NCBI GenBank assembly: GCA_031002005.1
Contig: JARYHS010006964.1
Location: 5,022,001 to 5,086,000, forward strand
Reading direction: 5' to 3'
Length of the DNA: 64,000 bases
Origin: Vandiemenella viatica
Taxonomy: Eukaryota > Arthropoda > Insecta > Orthoptera > Morabidae
In this document: piece after piece, positions 11,216-22,577 of the stretch
How the letters are laid out: every line of letters begins with the position of its first letter
How positions within the stretch are numbered: the first letter of the stretch is position 1
Made by a program: the position numbers and the translations under genes
The notes under the pieces: generated by a model
What the model was told of the DNA's origin: nothing
Database searches by the model: none
Seen by the model: only the letters and a program-made list of their open reading frames with translations

Positions 11216-11843
11216 TTTACTACAAGGAATAGATATGGGAAACGACATATACTCCCAACTGGCTAATGTAATTAGGAAAATAGTTGAGGATGTAATTGGG
11301 AAGCAGACTACAAAAACGAAAGGAAACCCCCCTTCAAAAAAGAAATCAAAAAGGGCTGCCTGCTTCAGAGAGAAACTAAAAATGGAGAAGAATCGTAAGA
11401 AACAAGATGTTGGAACGCAGACGGACGACCACTTATTACAGATTAACGAAATCTCTTCGAGTTCCGCCAGTTATACTCGGAATCCTTATGTCAAAACAAT
11501 TGGTCTGGGTTGGAATACAGACAGACCAAATTGGTTTGAACATTACTCACGACCTGTAGCGAGTCCAAAATTGGAGGAACAACCGCTGAAGATTGGAAAC
11601 ATAGAAGACAGACGCAGTTCTATAAACCCTAAAACAATATACAGTGATTTTGAAACTAATTTAAAACTCGGTCGACTGGAGGAGGCTCCGAATCTGAATG
11701 TGGCGCTTTGGCATCTAACTCGAATAGCGCATCCGGCCGGTAAATATGTAACCTTCCCTCAGCTAGAAGCGATTGATCGTATACATCTAAAATCTATCAA
11801 TCTTCCTACAGAGACTTCTCAGCTTCTCTCTCTTGTGCATTAA
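11208..11843 (+). CDS. Unrecognised middle ORF of R1-like LINE (211 aa)
   Basis: An intact 211-residue frame between ORF1 and ORF2. Its ATG lies inside the end of ORF1 (atggatag, an 8-base overlap), the arrangement used for coupled re-initiation or frameshifting. The N-terminal third is strongly basic (TKTKGNPPSKKKSKR, then KLKMEKNRKKQ) and looks nucleic-acid binding or nuclear-localising. The remainder has patches such as NPYVKTIGLGWNTDRP and AGKYVTFPQLEAID. No CCHC knuckle, RRM, PHD or esterase signature is seen. It could be the displaced C-terminal part of a longer ORF1, or a separate protein. It is intact while ORF1 is broken, which may be chance or selection in recent source copies. No function is assigned. 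Confidence 0.6.
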   Translation: MDSLLQGIDMGNDIYSQLANVIRKIVEDVIGKQTTKTKGNPPSKKKSKRAACFREKLKMEKNRKKQDVGTQTDDHLLQINEISSSSASYTRNPYVKTIGLGWNTDRPNWFEHYSRPVASPKLEEQPLKIGNIEDRRSSINPKTIYSDFETNLKLGRLEEAPNLNVALWHLTRIAHPAGKYVTFPQLEAIDRIHLKSINLPTETSQLLSLVH

Positions 11844-11983
11844 GTCTTCTAAAGAAGGAATGAAACTTTTGATCCCGATCAAATATATAAACAGTATGTA
11901 TTAACTCATGGGCGTATATTTTTCGATTCAAAACTCCCGTAGCCACAGTGCAATATCCACACCAGACATCCATAAAACACAAA

Positions 11984-14032
11984 ATGTCTTGTAAGCTACG
12001 AATTGCACAACTAAACGCCAGGAGAAGCAAGTTGGTTTTGCAGGAGGTGAGGAAGCTGTCAGAGGACCATAAATGGGATGTCATATGCCTTCAGGAGAGA
12101 CATTCATGCTTCGGGAAGATTCCTTACATGCCGGTAGCGTCACAGATAATCTCAACAGGTAGAAACCCTATGACAGCAATAGTAGTGCTATCCAGACAAG
12201 TTACTGTAAATAAGATAGTGCAGTTCTGTGATGAACATACGACATGTGTGGAACTCATTGCTGACTGGGGTAGTGTAATTCTCGTCAACATGTATTTTCA
12301 ATACAGTGATCCCATTGAACCATACTTTGGGAAGATAAGAGAAGTGTGCACTGCCCTAGACAACAAACCAATAGTGATAATGGCTGACGCCAATGCTAGA
12401 TCCGAACTCTGGCATAGCGGGGAGACAAATACGAGAGGCGAGCTTTTAGTGGAAGGTATTAGTGAACTGAATCTAGAAGTAAGAAATCTACCACATAAAC
12501 CCTACACATATAGCAACCGAGCAGGAGCTAAGTCAAACATTGATGTAAAATTGACCAATCTGCGAGGTGGGAACTTATTGAGGAATTGGAACGTTTTAGA
12601 GTTTTTAACTACCAGTGATCACAATGTTATTACTTTTGAGTTGGTCAGAGGGAGGAACGATTTTGACACATCGGAGGCGCAGACTTCCAAGGTGCATTAC
12701 AACATCCGACAGGCAGACTGGAACAGGCTGAGGGAAAGTTTTACACAACAAGAAATCCTATTAGATGATAATGATGTAGATCGAGCCGCAAAGGACCTTA
12801 CTCGGGCATTCCAAATATCAATGAGGAGATCTATTCCTCTTAAGAGAACCATTGGCACAGTCGACAGACCTTGGACTGATAGACTGCAAAGACTACGACA
12901 AAGGATGCACAAAGCAAGAAAAGATTACCAACGTCGCCTCATCTCCAATATTAGAGGACAGCTCCTGGAAAGATACAGACAAATTAAGAGTGAATTCCGA
13001 GAACTGTTAATACTAAGTAAACAAAAAAGCTGGGAAACATTTGTGAAAACAAACTTGCATACAGACCCCTGTGGTATCCCATACAAAATTGCAGTAGGGA
13101 AGGTAAAACCCCCAACTACACTGTCTACTGTACAGAAACAAGATGGAACCATGACTACGAGCTGGAAATCTACTTCAGAAGTGTTACTCCAGGAACTCCT
13201 TCCAGATGATAAAATGGAAGATGACGAGATGGAGCACAGAGCGCTCCGTCTGGAAATTGACCAACATAGGCAAAGTACCACCGACACTCCTGATATTAGC
13301 ATCTTGGAGGTAGTACAAGCAATAAATGCCTTGTCCAGGAATAAAGCTCCGGGTCCGGATGGTATTCCAGCTGAAGTAGTACAAGAACTGGTAGTGCCAG
13401 TAGCCCCCACTCTGTGTAAGCTCTATAATGCATGCCTGCATCAGGGAAGAGTACCGAACATCTGGAAGCAGAGTGAGATATTAATCATCAAGAAGGGAGA
13501 TGACAAGGATCCAAAATTACCTAAATCATATCGACCCATCTGCTTGCTAAACGTGCTGGGAAAAATACAAGAAAAGGTGCTGTGGAAGAAGTTACAAGAA
13601 CATTGGGAGAAGGAAGGGATGAATCCAAACCAAAATGGATTCAGAGCGGGGAGATCTACAGAAGATGCAATCAACCGGACAATGAATCTGATACAGAACT
13701 CAAATCAGAATTACGTGATAGGGGTCCTTGTCGATATATCTGGGGCATTTGATAATCTATGGTGGCCTGCACTTTTTGAACGGCTTAAGGAACTTAATTT
13801 TCCAAAGAACTTGTATAACACCTTTAAAGATTACTGTAAGAACAGATATGTTAAACTTAGGTGTCCTGGAGTATCCATTGATAAAAAACTAACAAAGGGT
13901 TGCCCACAGGGATCCATTTTTGGTCCGATATTTTGGAACATTGGGCTTGAACCGGGAATGGCGAGGCTGCAAAGAATGCCGGAACTCCTGGGACTTGTTG
14001 CCTTTGCAGATGACCTATTCTTAATTATATAG
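11984..14032 (+). CDS. R1-like ORF2: APE endonuclease-reverse transcriptase, truncated
   Basis: ATG 11984 (MSCKLRIAQLNARRSK) opens 682 codons. The protein would nick the target and copy the RNA in place (target-primed reverse transcription). Endonuclease, about residues 5-230: QLNARRSK, CLQERH, MADANARSELWHS, and TTSDHNVITF carrying the catalytic SDH. RT from about residue 400: APGPDGIPAE near residue 455, YRPICLLNVLGKI, NGFRAGRSTEDAI, the Asp-bearing DISGAFDNLWW, GCPQGSIFGP, and FADDLFLI just before a TAG at 14030-14032. The same frame continues after this TAG (KTRAEIEAKSAKVL) to about 14234, where it meets another stop. The C-terminal RT thumb and any CCHC finger are missing. One stop past the active site plus 3' truncation make this copy unable to mobilise itself. 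Confidence 0.9.
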   Translation: MSCKLRIAQLNARRSKLVLQEVRKLSEDHKWDVICLQERHSCFGKIPYMPVASQIISTGRNPMTAIVVLSRQVTVNKIVQFCDEHTTCVELIADWGSVILVNMYFQYSDPIEPYFGKIREVCTALDNKPIVIMADANARSELWHSGETNTRGELLVEGISELNLEVRNLPHKPYTYSNRAGAKSNIDVKLTNLRGGNLLRNWNVLEFLTTSDHNVITFELVRGRNDFDTSEAQTSKVHYNIRQADWNRLRESFTQQEILLDDNDVDRAAKDLTRAFQISMRRSIPLKRTIGTVDRPWTDRLQRLRQRMHKARKDYQRRLISNIRGQLLERYRQIKSEFRELLILSKQKSWETFVKTNLHTDPCGIPYKIAVGKVKPPTTLSTVQKQDGTMTTSWKSTSEVLLQELLPDDKMEDDEMEHRALRLEIDQHRQSTTDTPDISILEVVQAINALSRNKAPGPDGIPAEVVQELVVPVAPTLCKLYNACLHQGRVPNIWKQSEILIIKKGDDKDPKLPKSYRPICLLNVLGKIQEKVLWKKLQEHWEKEGMNPNQNGFRAGRSTEDAINRTMNLIQNSNQNYVIGVLVDISGAFDNLWWPALFERLKELNFPKNLYNTFKDYCKNRYVKLRCPGVSIDKKLTKGCPQGSIFGPIFWNIGLEPGMARLQRMPELLGLVAFADDLFLII

Positions 14033-14271
14033 GGTAAAACCAGAGCCGAAATTGAGGCTAAAAGCGCAAAGGTTCTGCGTGAACTCAGTCGATGGTGCAG
14101 ACAAGTCAAACTAAGATTAGCACCTCAAAAAACCTGTTATATGTTACTGAAAGGCAGATTACATAGCAATCCAACCATTAAAATAGACGGAGTTACAATA
14201 AGAAGAAGTCCCTTCAGTCGTACCTTGGTGTGAAATTAGGCGAAAGTCTAAATTTTATGGCCCATATGGAG

Positions 14272-14297
14272 GAATTATATATATATATATATATATA
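14272..14297. repeat. (AT)n run at 3' end of R1-like LINE
   Basis: A tat/ata dinucleotide run of about 25 bp joins the truncated R1-like LINE to the second half of LINE-A and overlaps the right copy of the target duplication. Confidence 0.85.
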
Positions 14298-14303
14298 AAA
14301 GGA

Positions 14304-14985
14304 CCAAAACGATAGAGGACTGTAAACAGTTGCAGGGTGATATGGACAGCATATCTAATAGGGTTAGTAAACTTGGGATGAAGATAAATAATAAGAAGAG
14401 AGAGCTTATTAGATACACAAATAAAAAACAAAATTATGAATGTAATGTTAGGAAAAATTGCTTGATGAAGACTTGAAATGTAAATATCATGGAATTACAA
14501 TTAATAAGAAGCTTAGCTGGGCAGGAAATATTGGACTGATGGTAGGAAAATGTTTCAAAATTCTGCACTTGGAGAGAGTGATGACGGGATGTACGAGAGA
14601 AGTAAAGGAAATGGGTTACAAAACTATTGTCAGGACATTGCTCGACTATGGCAGTGTAAGATATGGTAGGGAAAGATATTTGAGTAGGTATGAAAAGTAG
14701 TGCATGGAAGGGAAAAGACGACCATGACCACAAGCTGGCACTCGATTTCAGGCACAAGGGTGTGGGAAGATTCTCTTTTTTCAGGTAAGGGTGTTAGGGA
14801 TTGGAATAAGTTACCACGGGAAATGTTGAATAATTTACCGAAAACCTTGAAAGTATTTAAAGTTAAAATTTGTAGAGGTCAAATGTAGGTGGGTGCAGGA
14901 AAGGGGGTAAGGTAGGTGTGTAGGAAAACTGCCACCGGAGCCTGTGCTCAATTGCAATTAAATTAAATTTGTGGACAGTAGCGAA
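14304..14985 (+). mobile_element. CR1-like LINE (LINE-A), 3' portion and tail
   Basis: Resumes the LINE-A RT exactly where 9760 stopped: TIEDCKQLQGDMDSISN follows the FADD box. Then comes INKKLSWAGNIG (thumb), the LLDYGSVRYGRERY block, the TTSWHSISGTRVWEDSLFS motif and a WNKLPREMLNNLPK end. The ORF closes at about 14886. The 3' UTR has tgtgtaggaaaactgccac, tgtgctcaattgcaatt and an aattaaatt tail that recurs in the copies at 25.6 and 61.2 kb, which defines the family end. Confidence 0.85.
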
Positions 14986-14989
14986 AATT

Positions 14990-16995
14990 TTCCTTTTTGA
15001 AATCTGTAGATCAGTGAGAATCAGTTTTTGAATTTCCAATGCGATCCGTGTCAGAAATTCGTCTTCTGGTGGTAGCTGTGTAACTTTTGCTTGGTCATTT
15101 GATTCGTGACAGAGAAAAAGTGATGGGTAGCCGAGACGGAGTTTTGGTGGATCCCAATGTATTCCATTTCTGGAATGTTTTTCAGGCAACAGATGATGAG
15201 ATATTGAACTTGAATCAAATATATTTACTGTGCCAGTATTCATACAACACCGTATTGCATCTCAAAAGTTCAATAAGTTTTTCATTATCCGCGTGTATTG
15301 TAAAAAACAAAAAAAAAAATTACGATAACAACACAGCCATATAAAAATCATATCTCAAGCAATATCGATGGTTACAGAATTTCTGTTAAGAATAAGCAAG
15401 AAGAGTGTCATATTCTCACCTCTGTTGCGTGAAGACAGATGGGCACTGAACGATTTCCGGCACCGAATCGTTGGCGACGACAGGTGGACGGAAGTCGTGA
15501 CTTCATGGTCGTGTGTAAACATTTAAATCGGATACTGTGGAGCAACAGTTCCCAGCGACTCGTTCTCTTCTCGTTGCTGTACAAACCGACATATACGCGT
15601 TTATATATTTCCTGGGAGTATTTTTCGATAGAATTTCGATTAAGTCGCCAGTAAGCCTGGTCAATGTTCTGCTTTAATCTAATTTGATCGTTGTGTTGTG
15701 TTTTGTTTCTCACGCTCTCTAATGTATTTTACTATTTAGATTTTTTTACAGTTTTCATTAACAAAATCAGTGATGTATGTTTTAACATTTTTTAATAAAT
15801 CTTATGTTGTGAATCCCACATGACTTAAGACCTTTTTGTGAGTTTCAAGTTGAACCTTGCTTGATTTTCACAATATGGAATATTTCCGTTTCTTGCTTAT
15901 TAAATATCTATGATATTTAATATGAATGATTTTGGTGATATAAGCAGCTGCTGTGCGCCGGGGATGATAGCCTGGTGCGGGATGGCGGCATTCCTGTTAA
16001 CTACTGCTCGCCTCTGCACATACATTACGTTAGTATATCAATAGGTGATCACAGGAACGGGATTCTGACGTATTCCATACGTCTAGGCGTCCGCCCGTTT
16101 ACATGGGTCTATCAGGTAAGGTTGACAGAAACTTTTCAATGAGACAGGGCAGAGGGGAAAAACTTTCAAGTTTTAGCGTTGGCAAAAAAAAAAAACCTCT
16201 GCGATAGTTAGGTAAGGGAATTAGAGTGGCTGGCTAAGATACTGCCAGCACCGCGGCAGATTCTATGCTACAAGGTTTGGATGTATGAGGGATGTGTTAG
16301 GATATGGTATCATGCAACAACTTAAAGCTTGTCCACACACCGTAGCTACCGTTGAGATTGTCAGTTGGTGCCGCTCGCCGTTGCTGCCGTTGAGATGGTC
16401 CTGGAACATGCCGATTCGTTATAATTAGTAACAGCTATGTGCAACAGGTGTTGTACGTGTTGGTGAGGCGTGATTCGCATCACCAGGGCGCAACAGCTGC
16501 AACACGCAGAGCCTTTCCCTATCCCAGGAGTACACGGTAAAAGTTTTCCCGACGGCGACAGCCACAGTGCTGCTAGATGACCACCCTCTACTTGCCCGGG
16601 TTTTAGGACGCTGACGGACACCATTACCATGACCACCTCCGCTAGCACGTGTCATCGCCGCCAGTTAAGACAACCCCACGATGCTCATTTCAAACAATAT
16701 TGGAGAAGGATACATCGCGCTAGCCTGCTACACTTGCCAGCACCCCCGCTGTGCTTACCAAGCCGGATACTGTACTAATGTTATTTGTGGATTGTTTTCT
16801 TGTTGTGTGTGGCTGCCTTCTGCATCGGTGATCGCACTGTTACCACTTTCCATAGCCCAGTGATTACATTGCAGGTTGATTAGGGAATGGAACCCTAACC
16901 CCATTGGCCCTGCAATCGACAGATTTCTTACTTGTTTATGTATTAGTTTTTTGTTATCACTTAAGCAATGTTTTCGGCTGTAGATGTTTAAATCT
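14990..16995. other. No recognised gene; Jockey 3' end may extend into right part
   Basis: Several short frames on both strands, none with a family signature. The GC-rich part at 16360-16680 gives overlapping frames on the minus strand (16361-16648 and 16425-16655) of low-complexity composition. The segment 16680-16998 may be the eroded 3' end of the minus-strand Jockey element beyond the SINE, but I cannot prove it. Confidence 0.35.
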
Positions 16996-17008
16996 GTGGT
17001 TGTGATCG

Positions 17009-17236
17009 TTTTTTTTTATCTGCTTAACGTCTCTCTAACAGCGAGGAGTTTAGAGACTGGAAAGGATAGGGTGCAAGGAATGGGAAGGAATTCGGCCATG
17101 GCCTTTTGAAGGAAGCATCCCAGCATTTGCCTGGAGTTATTTGTGAACCCAAATCTGGATGCCTGGACGGGGATTCAAACCGCCGTCCTCCCGAATGCGA
17201 GGCCAGAACGCTAACCATTACACCACCAAGCTCGGT
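17009..17236 (-). mobile_element. tRNA-derived SINE, copy 1
   Basis: On the minus strand the head reads ggtggtgtaatggttagcg (A-box-like) and gcggtttgaatccccg (B-box-like), i.e. a tRNA-derived RNA polymerase III promoter. Then follows a conserved body (ctccaggcaaatgctgggat) and a short poly(A), seen as a T run at 17009-17017. It is flanked by near-identical direct repeats gttgtgatcg (16999-17008) and gttgtggtcg (17237-17246). It is inserted in the Jockey element. Transcription needs only the internal promoter; mobilisation would need a LINE enzyme. Confidence 0.85.
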
Positions 17237-17249
17237 GTTGTGGTCGTAA

Positions 17250-19990
17250 CTGCCTATACTGCGTATCAAAGGATTTCGTGACATTTGGGATTTCCTGTAC
17301 ATGGCAAGCTTCTTAATTACCTCTATTGCCTCGAGTCGGAATTCTGGTGTCAGTCTGATGTTCATGTTCCCCAAGCAGTATTTGCAAAAATCTTGAGTAC
17401 TTTGTTTTGAATTAATTGCAGTTATAGTTAGCTGCGTACCCCCAAACCGGAGCTGCATACGACATAAGTGGCGGAATGAGTGCTAAGTACATTTTTTGGG
17501 AATTACCTCTGTGTAGTGTGCTTTGTCTGTTTAGCATAGGGTATAGCTGTTTGAGTCTAATGTTCGCTTTATTAACCATGTGGTATATATGGAGTTTCCA
17601 TGTTAGCTTCGCGTCTAATTTGACTCCAAGCTACTTAACTTCGTTCCAGAAATGTATAGTTTGGTTGTATAATATTAGTGGTCGACAGTGTTCGTGAATA
17701 TGTTTTTGCCTAGATCTTAGTGTAAATAGGAGTGCCTCGCATTTACTTACATTAACTTTAATTCGCCATCGTGTGAGCCCAGGTTCGACTACATGAAGCA
17801 CGTGCTGTAATCTACAGTTTATACAAGATCGTTTCCGTGATTGTGCAAGGTAAGTGGTATCGTCAGCATAAATGGCTTGCGCCGTTTTGTTTGCCTCTAC
17901 CCCTTGAGATCAAGAGTTCTTGTTATCAACGCAGACGTGGAACTTTTGGTTAGTGAGATACAATTGTATTAGGCGTGCCAGTCCGTCCGGGAATCCGTCG
18001 TCACTGAGTCTACGAATGACGCTGTTGTGCCAAAGACGATCGAACGCTTGCTCAATGTCCAGGAACACAGCCCCCGGTAGACGCAGACAAATTATATCCC
18101 CGCTGTTACGGTACGTACACAACAACACGCATTAATTGTTGTAGAGTGGTGCTTTCTGATACCGAATTGCTCCGGCTTTAGAATGTAGTTGTCCTTTATG
18201 TGTTGTGTAAGGCGTCTGGGTATGACTCTTTCAACAACTTTGCTAAGAGAGTTGAGTAAGCTAATCGGGTGGTAGTTGTTTGGTGAAGATGAATCTTTCC
18301 CTAGCTTTCTGACAATTAGCACTTTGGCCTACTTCCATCGGTAAGGGAAATACTGGTTATGTAAGATGAAATTCGCAATGTCTGTAAGGTACTCCATCGC
18401 TTTCCTGTGAGCTGTTTAAGAACACGGTTCTGAATACCATCTGGACCAGGTGCTTTCTTAGCATCTGAGTGTTGCATAACCCATGAGATTTCGTCGGAAG
18501 TTGTTCTACGCGGGTACTCGCAAACCGGTTGGGCTAGCAGCTGTATCACCATCTGGTCCGTTTCCAATGTAATCGCAGGATCGAAAGGATCTACGTTTGG
18601 TCTAAAAGACGCTTAGAGTATTTTGGCCATCAGTTCTGTCTTGCCTTCGGAAGAATAGACAAGTCTGTCCGGTCCCTGTAGGGTGGGTGTATGATGTGCC
18701 TCACGAGTGAAGTGACGAGCTAAAGACCACACGGAGCGGTCGGAGGTGTCAGTGTTTCCGAGAGCAGACGCCCCCATTGTTGCTTTTTGTCCTCCTGGAT
18801 TCTATGACTAATTATGTCTTTGAGTCTGTTTACATGCACTCCATAAATGGGACGCCTTAGATCGTTGCCAGTATCTCCTGAGCCTATTTCTAGTTGTGAT
18901 TAACCCCGTGATTGCCTCAGGTAGCGCCATTTGTCTCTGGTGTGGGGCTGATTCGGAGACGCTACTCGCTATAGCTTCCTGTATGGCAACAATTAAAATT
19001 TCAACAGACTCGTTAATGCGTTGTAGGTTAATCTCCTGTCTCAGGTATGCGATTATCTAACAGCTCCGTCAACAAATTTCAGTTGGCGCTTCAATAGTTT
19101 AGCATTCGTCCAAGTCAGTGTTCTGCGGTGTACCATCAGTGTTAAGTATGAGTGGCATATGGTCTGAAACCAGATCGTTTATAACCTGTAGATCGTGTGT
19201 GCGGGTTATACGCTTGAGGAGAGCTGCATCTAATACGTCTGGATTTTGTCTCCGAGTATGGGGGACAATCGTCGGTTCGTTTGGTCCCAGTATAAGATAA
19301 TTGTGCTCTAGTTAATGTTCATACAGTTTCCTGCCATTGGAGATTTGACGCTGCAAATTCCAACTACGACGTTTGGCCTTTAGATCTCAAGCAACTATTA
19401 CTCTAGGTGCGGTATTAAGCAGCCTAGTGATATCAGGCGTGCTAATATTATTGGGCCAGTTATAGACTGCGATGAGATTAGTGTATGCTCCATTAAACCT
19501 GACTGTGGATTCGATCCTCTCTAGCTCGGGGAGCACTACGTTTTGATTGCTCTATATCGGTGTGAATAGTCTCGGCTGTGCCTCCACCCTGTGCGCCGTT
19601 CTGCCTGTCAGTACGGTACACATGGTATTGGCTCATGTGGAAGTTATCTTTTGCGCCCAGATGTGTCTCGTATATAAGAGGAATACGGAGACCGTGCTGT
19701 TACATAAACGCCGCCATTTCTGCTTTTTTGCGTTTCAGTCTGAAGTCGTTCCAGAAGTATGCGCATATTCAGAGGAGTGGGGTGTCATGCATTGTTCGGT
19801 TTTTGGACGTACAAGAAACAAATCTGGATTACAGTCCATCTCTCCCCATCTGGGGAAGTGGTCTTTAACTGTAGTAGTGTAGATTGGGTTACTGTCTTTA
19901 GTAATAACGGGATTATAGTTCATCTGCCCGCCTGTGGCTGTTGACGCACTGCCGAGGGAGGGGGTGAAAGAGGGTGGCCAAGAAGAAGCC
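17250..19990 (-). pseudogene. Jockey-type LINE endonuclease-RT relic
   Basis: Reading on the minus strand, an endonuclease relic at about 19680-19570 contains ETHL and YHVYRTDRQNGAQGGG. RT blocks follow: KKAPGPDGIQNRVLKQL near 18460, NNYHPISLLNSLSKVVERVI near 18270, VFLDIEQAFDRLWHN near 18065, AIYADDTTYLAQ at about 17877-17845, and a thumb with FWNEVKLLGVKLD near 17640. The closing SYAAPVWGYAAN motif is near 17445. These are the usual Jockey-clade words in the usual order. Stops and frameshifts are numerous throughout, so it is long dead. The ORF1 part is not secure; the minus frame to 20213 could belong to it. A SINE is inserted near its 3' end. Confidence 0.85.
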
Positions 19991-22577
19991 TTCTCCTCTC
20001 CCCCAGCTCCGGCGGGGTTTCAGCTGCCAACACCACGGAAATGAAGCAAGTGACAGTAAAAATCTGCGAAGGTGCGTCAGATTTGGAGCCGACCACCGAG
20101 CCGCCGATTGCACCACAGTCAGGAAAGACGCAGTCTGCTAAAACTGCGGCAGAAAGCATGCTGCCTGCTTTTCTGGCTGCGAAACGAAGAAGCAGCTTCG
20201 GGTGAAGAACCACTCAAACGCTCCGGTGGCACCCAGCCGTGCCCAGCAGGAGGCCAGCTGCAGCCAGCCTCCCCACCGCCACAGACCAGAGGTCACGACT
20301 GCGCGCGATCCGTATACGCAGCCCACTACGCGCCGCCAACAGCAAACAGCAAACAGCTCCTGGCTCCAGTCGGCAGTCGGTTAGCTACCAAGAAGGTCGT
20401 CCAATGGACCACTGCCACGCCTGCCGTGCTGGACCCAGCGACCAGCTCATCACCGTCCTCATGCCACGTCGAGAAGTACAAACTACCAGGCAGCACTGAT
20501 CAACTGAAGACTTCTTCGGCAAGCCATTTCAAAGAAAGCAGAACCGATATCAAAAGAAGGTTTCTAACCAGGAACTGTAAAAAACAAAATAGCGCAAGCT
20601 ATCTAGATTACGCTGCTGCTGTTGGTTGTTTCAGTATGTGTGGGTCAGCCGTCTAGTGCTGATGTCTCCACACCTGATGAGGATGCCGGAGCTAGTTGTC
20701 GAAATATCGTATTTCCAATTACAATCCGGCGACACACCAGTGAAGAGTTCATTGTAAAACGACACCATTCGATACATGTACTTGTTTGTCGGTGTAGTTT
20801 AATTCTATACAAAGAGCTTTTTCCAAACTTGGCGCAGTTTACACGCCTCTTTTTTTAATTAGTATGCCCGTAATCAGCTCTGTCTTTGACACTGTCGGGA
20901 ACTATTGCATCGACATAATACTAATCGCGTTCGAGAAATCCCCGGTGTTGGCATGGTTTCAGAGAACTTCCGCCAATTCTGTGTTGTGGTACTGTTCACA
21001 ACGCTTCCTGTGAGAACAATTATAAGGAAATTACAGATAGATTGAAGGTTTGTTTCTTCACATATTGCACAGCTTTCAAATAAAATCCGGCATCCAGCCG
21101 ACTCTGAGTATATTTCAATTTTATACTTTTTAGGTGAAAAACAATATGAAAAACCTTTACTACTTTCTTTCGAAATCACTCACACAAAAAATCTTTCGTA
21201 ATTTATATTGATTAATAGCCACATAGAAATAACAAAATTGCAATCATCGTCCTGGAATTTATCGTTGGTGGAAATAATAAATGAATAACTTCAGCAAATT
21301 TGGATATTATGAAAAATTTCACCAAAAAAAATTCAAAGCATTTTGAAGAGAAATTCGTGAAAATGATAGATAATAGATATATTGAAAATAACTTTTAAAA
21401 ATTAAAAGATTCTCAAGTCAACCAAAATTTTATAACTTTCTAAACCTACTACACAGTTTGAGTAGGAGACCCGAACTCAACTGATATTTTATATTTAAAT
21501 TGATTTAAAATTACAACTTTTTACTCAGTTTCAATCCTCGTATCTACAACTAATGCATTTAACAATTTCACGATGGCCTGGGATTATCAGAGAACGCGTT
21601 AGCCACCATGCTGACTCGGTATCGCTTTACGGAAGCGGTCGCTTATCATCCAAAGAGGCCACCGATTGTACCGCGAATATTGGGTTCTGGGAATTTTTGT
21701 CTTTTCCGCCGATAGTTTACTTCAGGCTCACAGCAACACAAAGGCTTGTCAGCCATTTCTCCTGACTTCGAGGAATGGCAGAACCAGGACAATACACTGT
21801 TTAACGAATAATTAATTGATAAATGAAATTATTCTGAAGGAAAAATTTGGAACATAAACTCCAAATAAAAGAACAAAGGCTTTCTTCTGTAATATGAGTA
21901 GTATAAAATCACTAATCATACACACATTTTTTACCTACAAATATGGAAGAAAAAAAACAATAAAAGCTAACTATTAATGGAATTTAAAATTGATCTTACA
22001 ACGCTACAATTAGAAAGAGGAAAAATTATTTAAAAAACGAGTCTACTAGACAAAATACAAATAAAAGTAAAACTACACTTACTATTTAGATTACTTGCCC
22101 TAAGATGTAATTACCAGATTAAGCGATATTCATTCAGAAGAAAACATGATAACAATGTTTAAATAAGGTACTTTGCTGCGTCAGTGATGTTAGCATGTAA
22201 ACTCAACAGTAGTATGAAACTTATAATATACTAAGTTTAAATTTTTAAGGAAACTGAATATAGAAAAAAACAAATAACTAAAAAATGATCAAAGCAATAA
22301 ATGAGAGATTTGAATTTATTATTAATAGAATTATTAATTCTTTAAAATTTCAAAAGAATTGTTACTTAGCTTCATTTAAAAACCAGATAAATTGAAAAAA
22401 TTAACTGTACAATATCTGATTGTTGTGATATCAATTTTAAATCTTAACAGCCATGAATAAATAGTTCAATAAACCACAGACGCAATATATTAAATTAGAA
22501 CAACATACATATTTGAGATTGCAACATATGCTAGTCAGACTTGAGAGCAACATTAAAATACAGACAACTGGCAACTG
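19991..22577. other. Mixed sequence, no confirmed gene; possible 3' UTR at right end
   Basis: From 20.0 to 20.7 kb the base composition is less AT-rich and gives overlapping open frames on both strands (20072-20656 plus, 20213-19920 minus). None matches a family I recognise; it may be the 5' part of the minus-strand Jockey element. From 21.2 kb the sequence is very AT-rich. The stretch 22577 down to about 22310 would be the 3' UTR of the minus-strand terminal exon; aataaa-type signals (tttatt on the plus strand, about 22313) occur there. Confidence 0.4.

Larger units (their letters stand above)
9761..14291 (+). mobile_element. R1-like LINE nested in LINE-A
   Basis: A nearly complete non-LTR retrotransposon with a GC-rich 5' leader (9761-10147), a CCHC-containing ORF1, an unassigned middle ORF and an endonuclease-RT ORF2. 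It sits exactly inside the LINE-A RT: tatataaagga at 9750-9760 recurs as tatataaaagga at 14292-14303, a target duplication with one extra A. The 3' part is missing: after the YADD-type box only about 70 further codons remain, then a (TA)n run. Endonuclease of the APE type and the FADD catalytic box place it in the R1/LOA/Jockey assemblage; R1-like is my best reading of the ORF1 (RRM-like region plus CCHC) and EN sequence. Confidence 0.85.

Noticed and set aside
16361..16655. Overlapping minus-strand frames at 16.4-16.65 kb
   Set aside because: Two frames open over the same bases, low-complexity Val/Ser/Cys-rich; no signature.
20072..20656. 194-residue plus-strand open frame as a gene
   Set aside because: Several overlapping frames on both strands are open in this GC-richer patch, composition is skewed and no domain is seen; likely part of an old LINE or chance.
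20660..20720. Hammerhead-ribozyme-like core (ctgatgagg ... cgaaatatcg)
   Set aside because: The two conserved cores are present, but the segment between them pairs poorly as stem II and I could not find convincing stems I and III.
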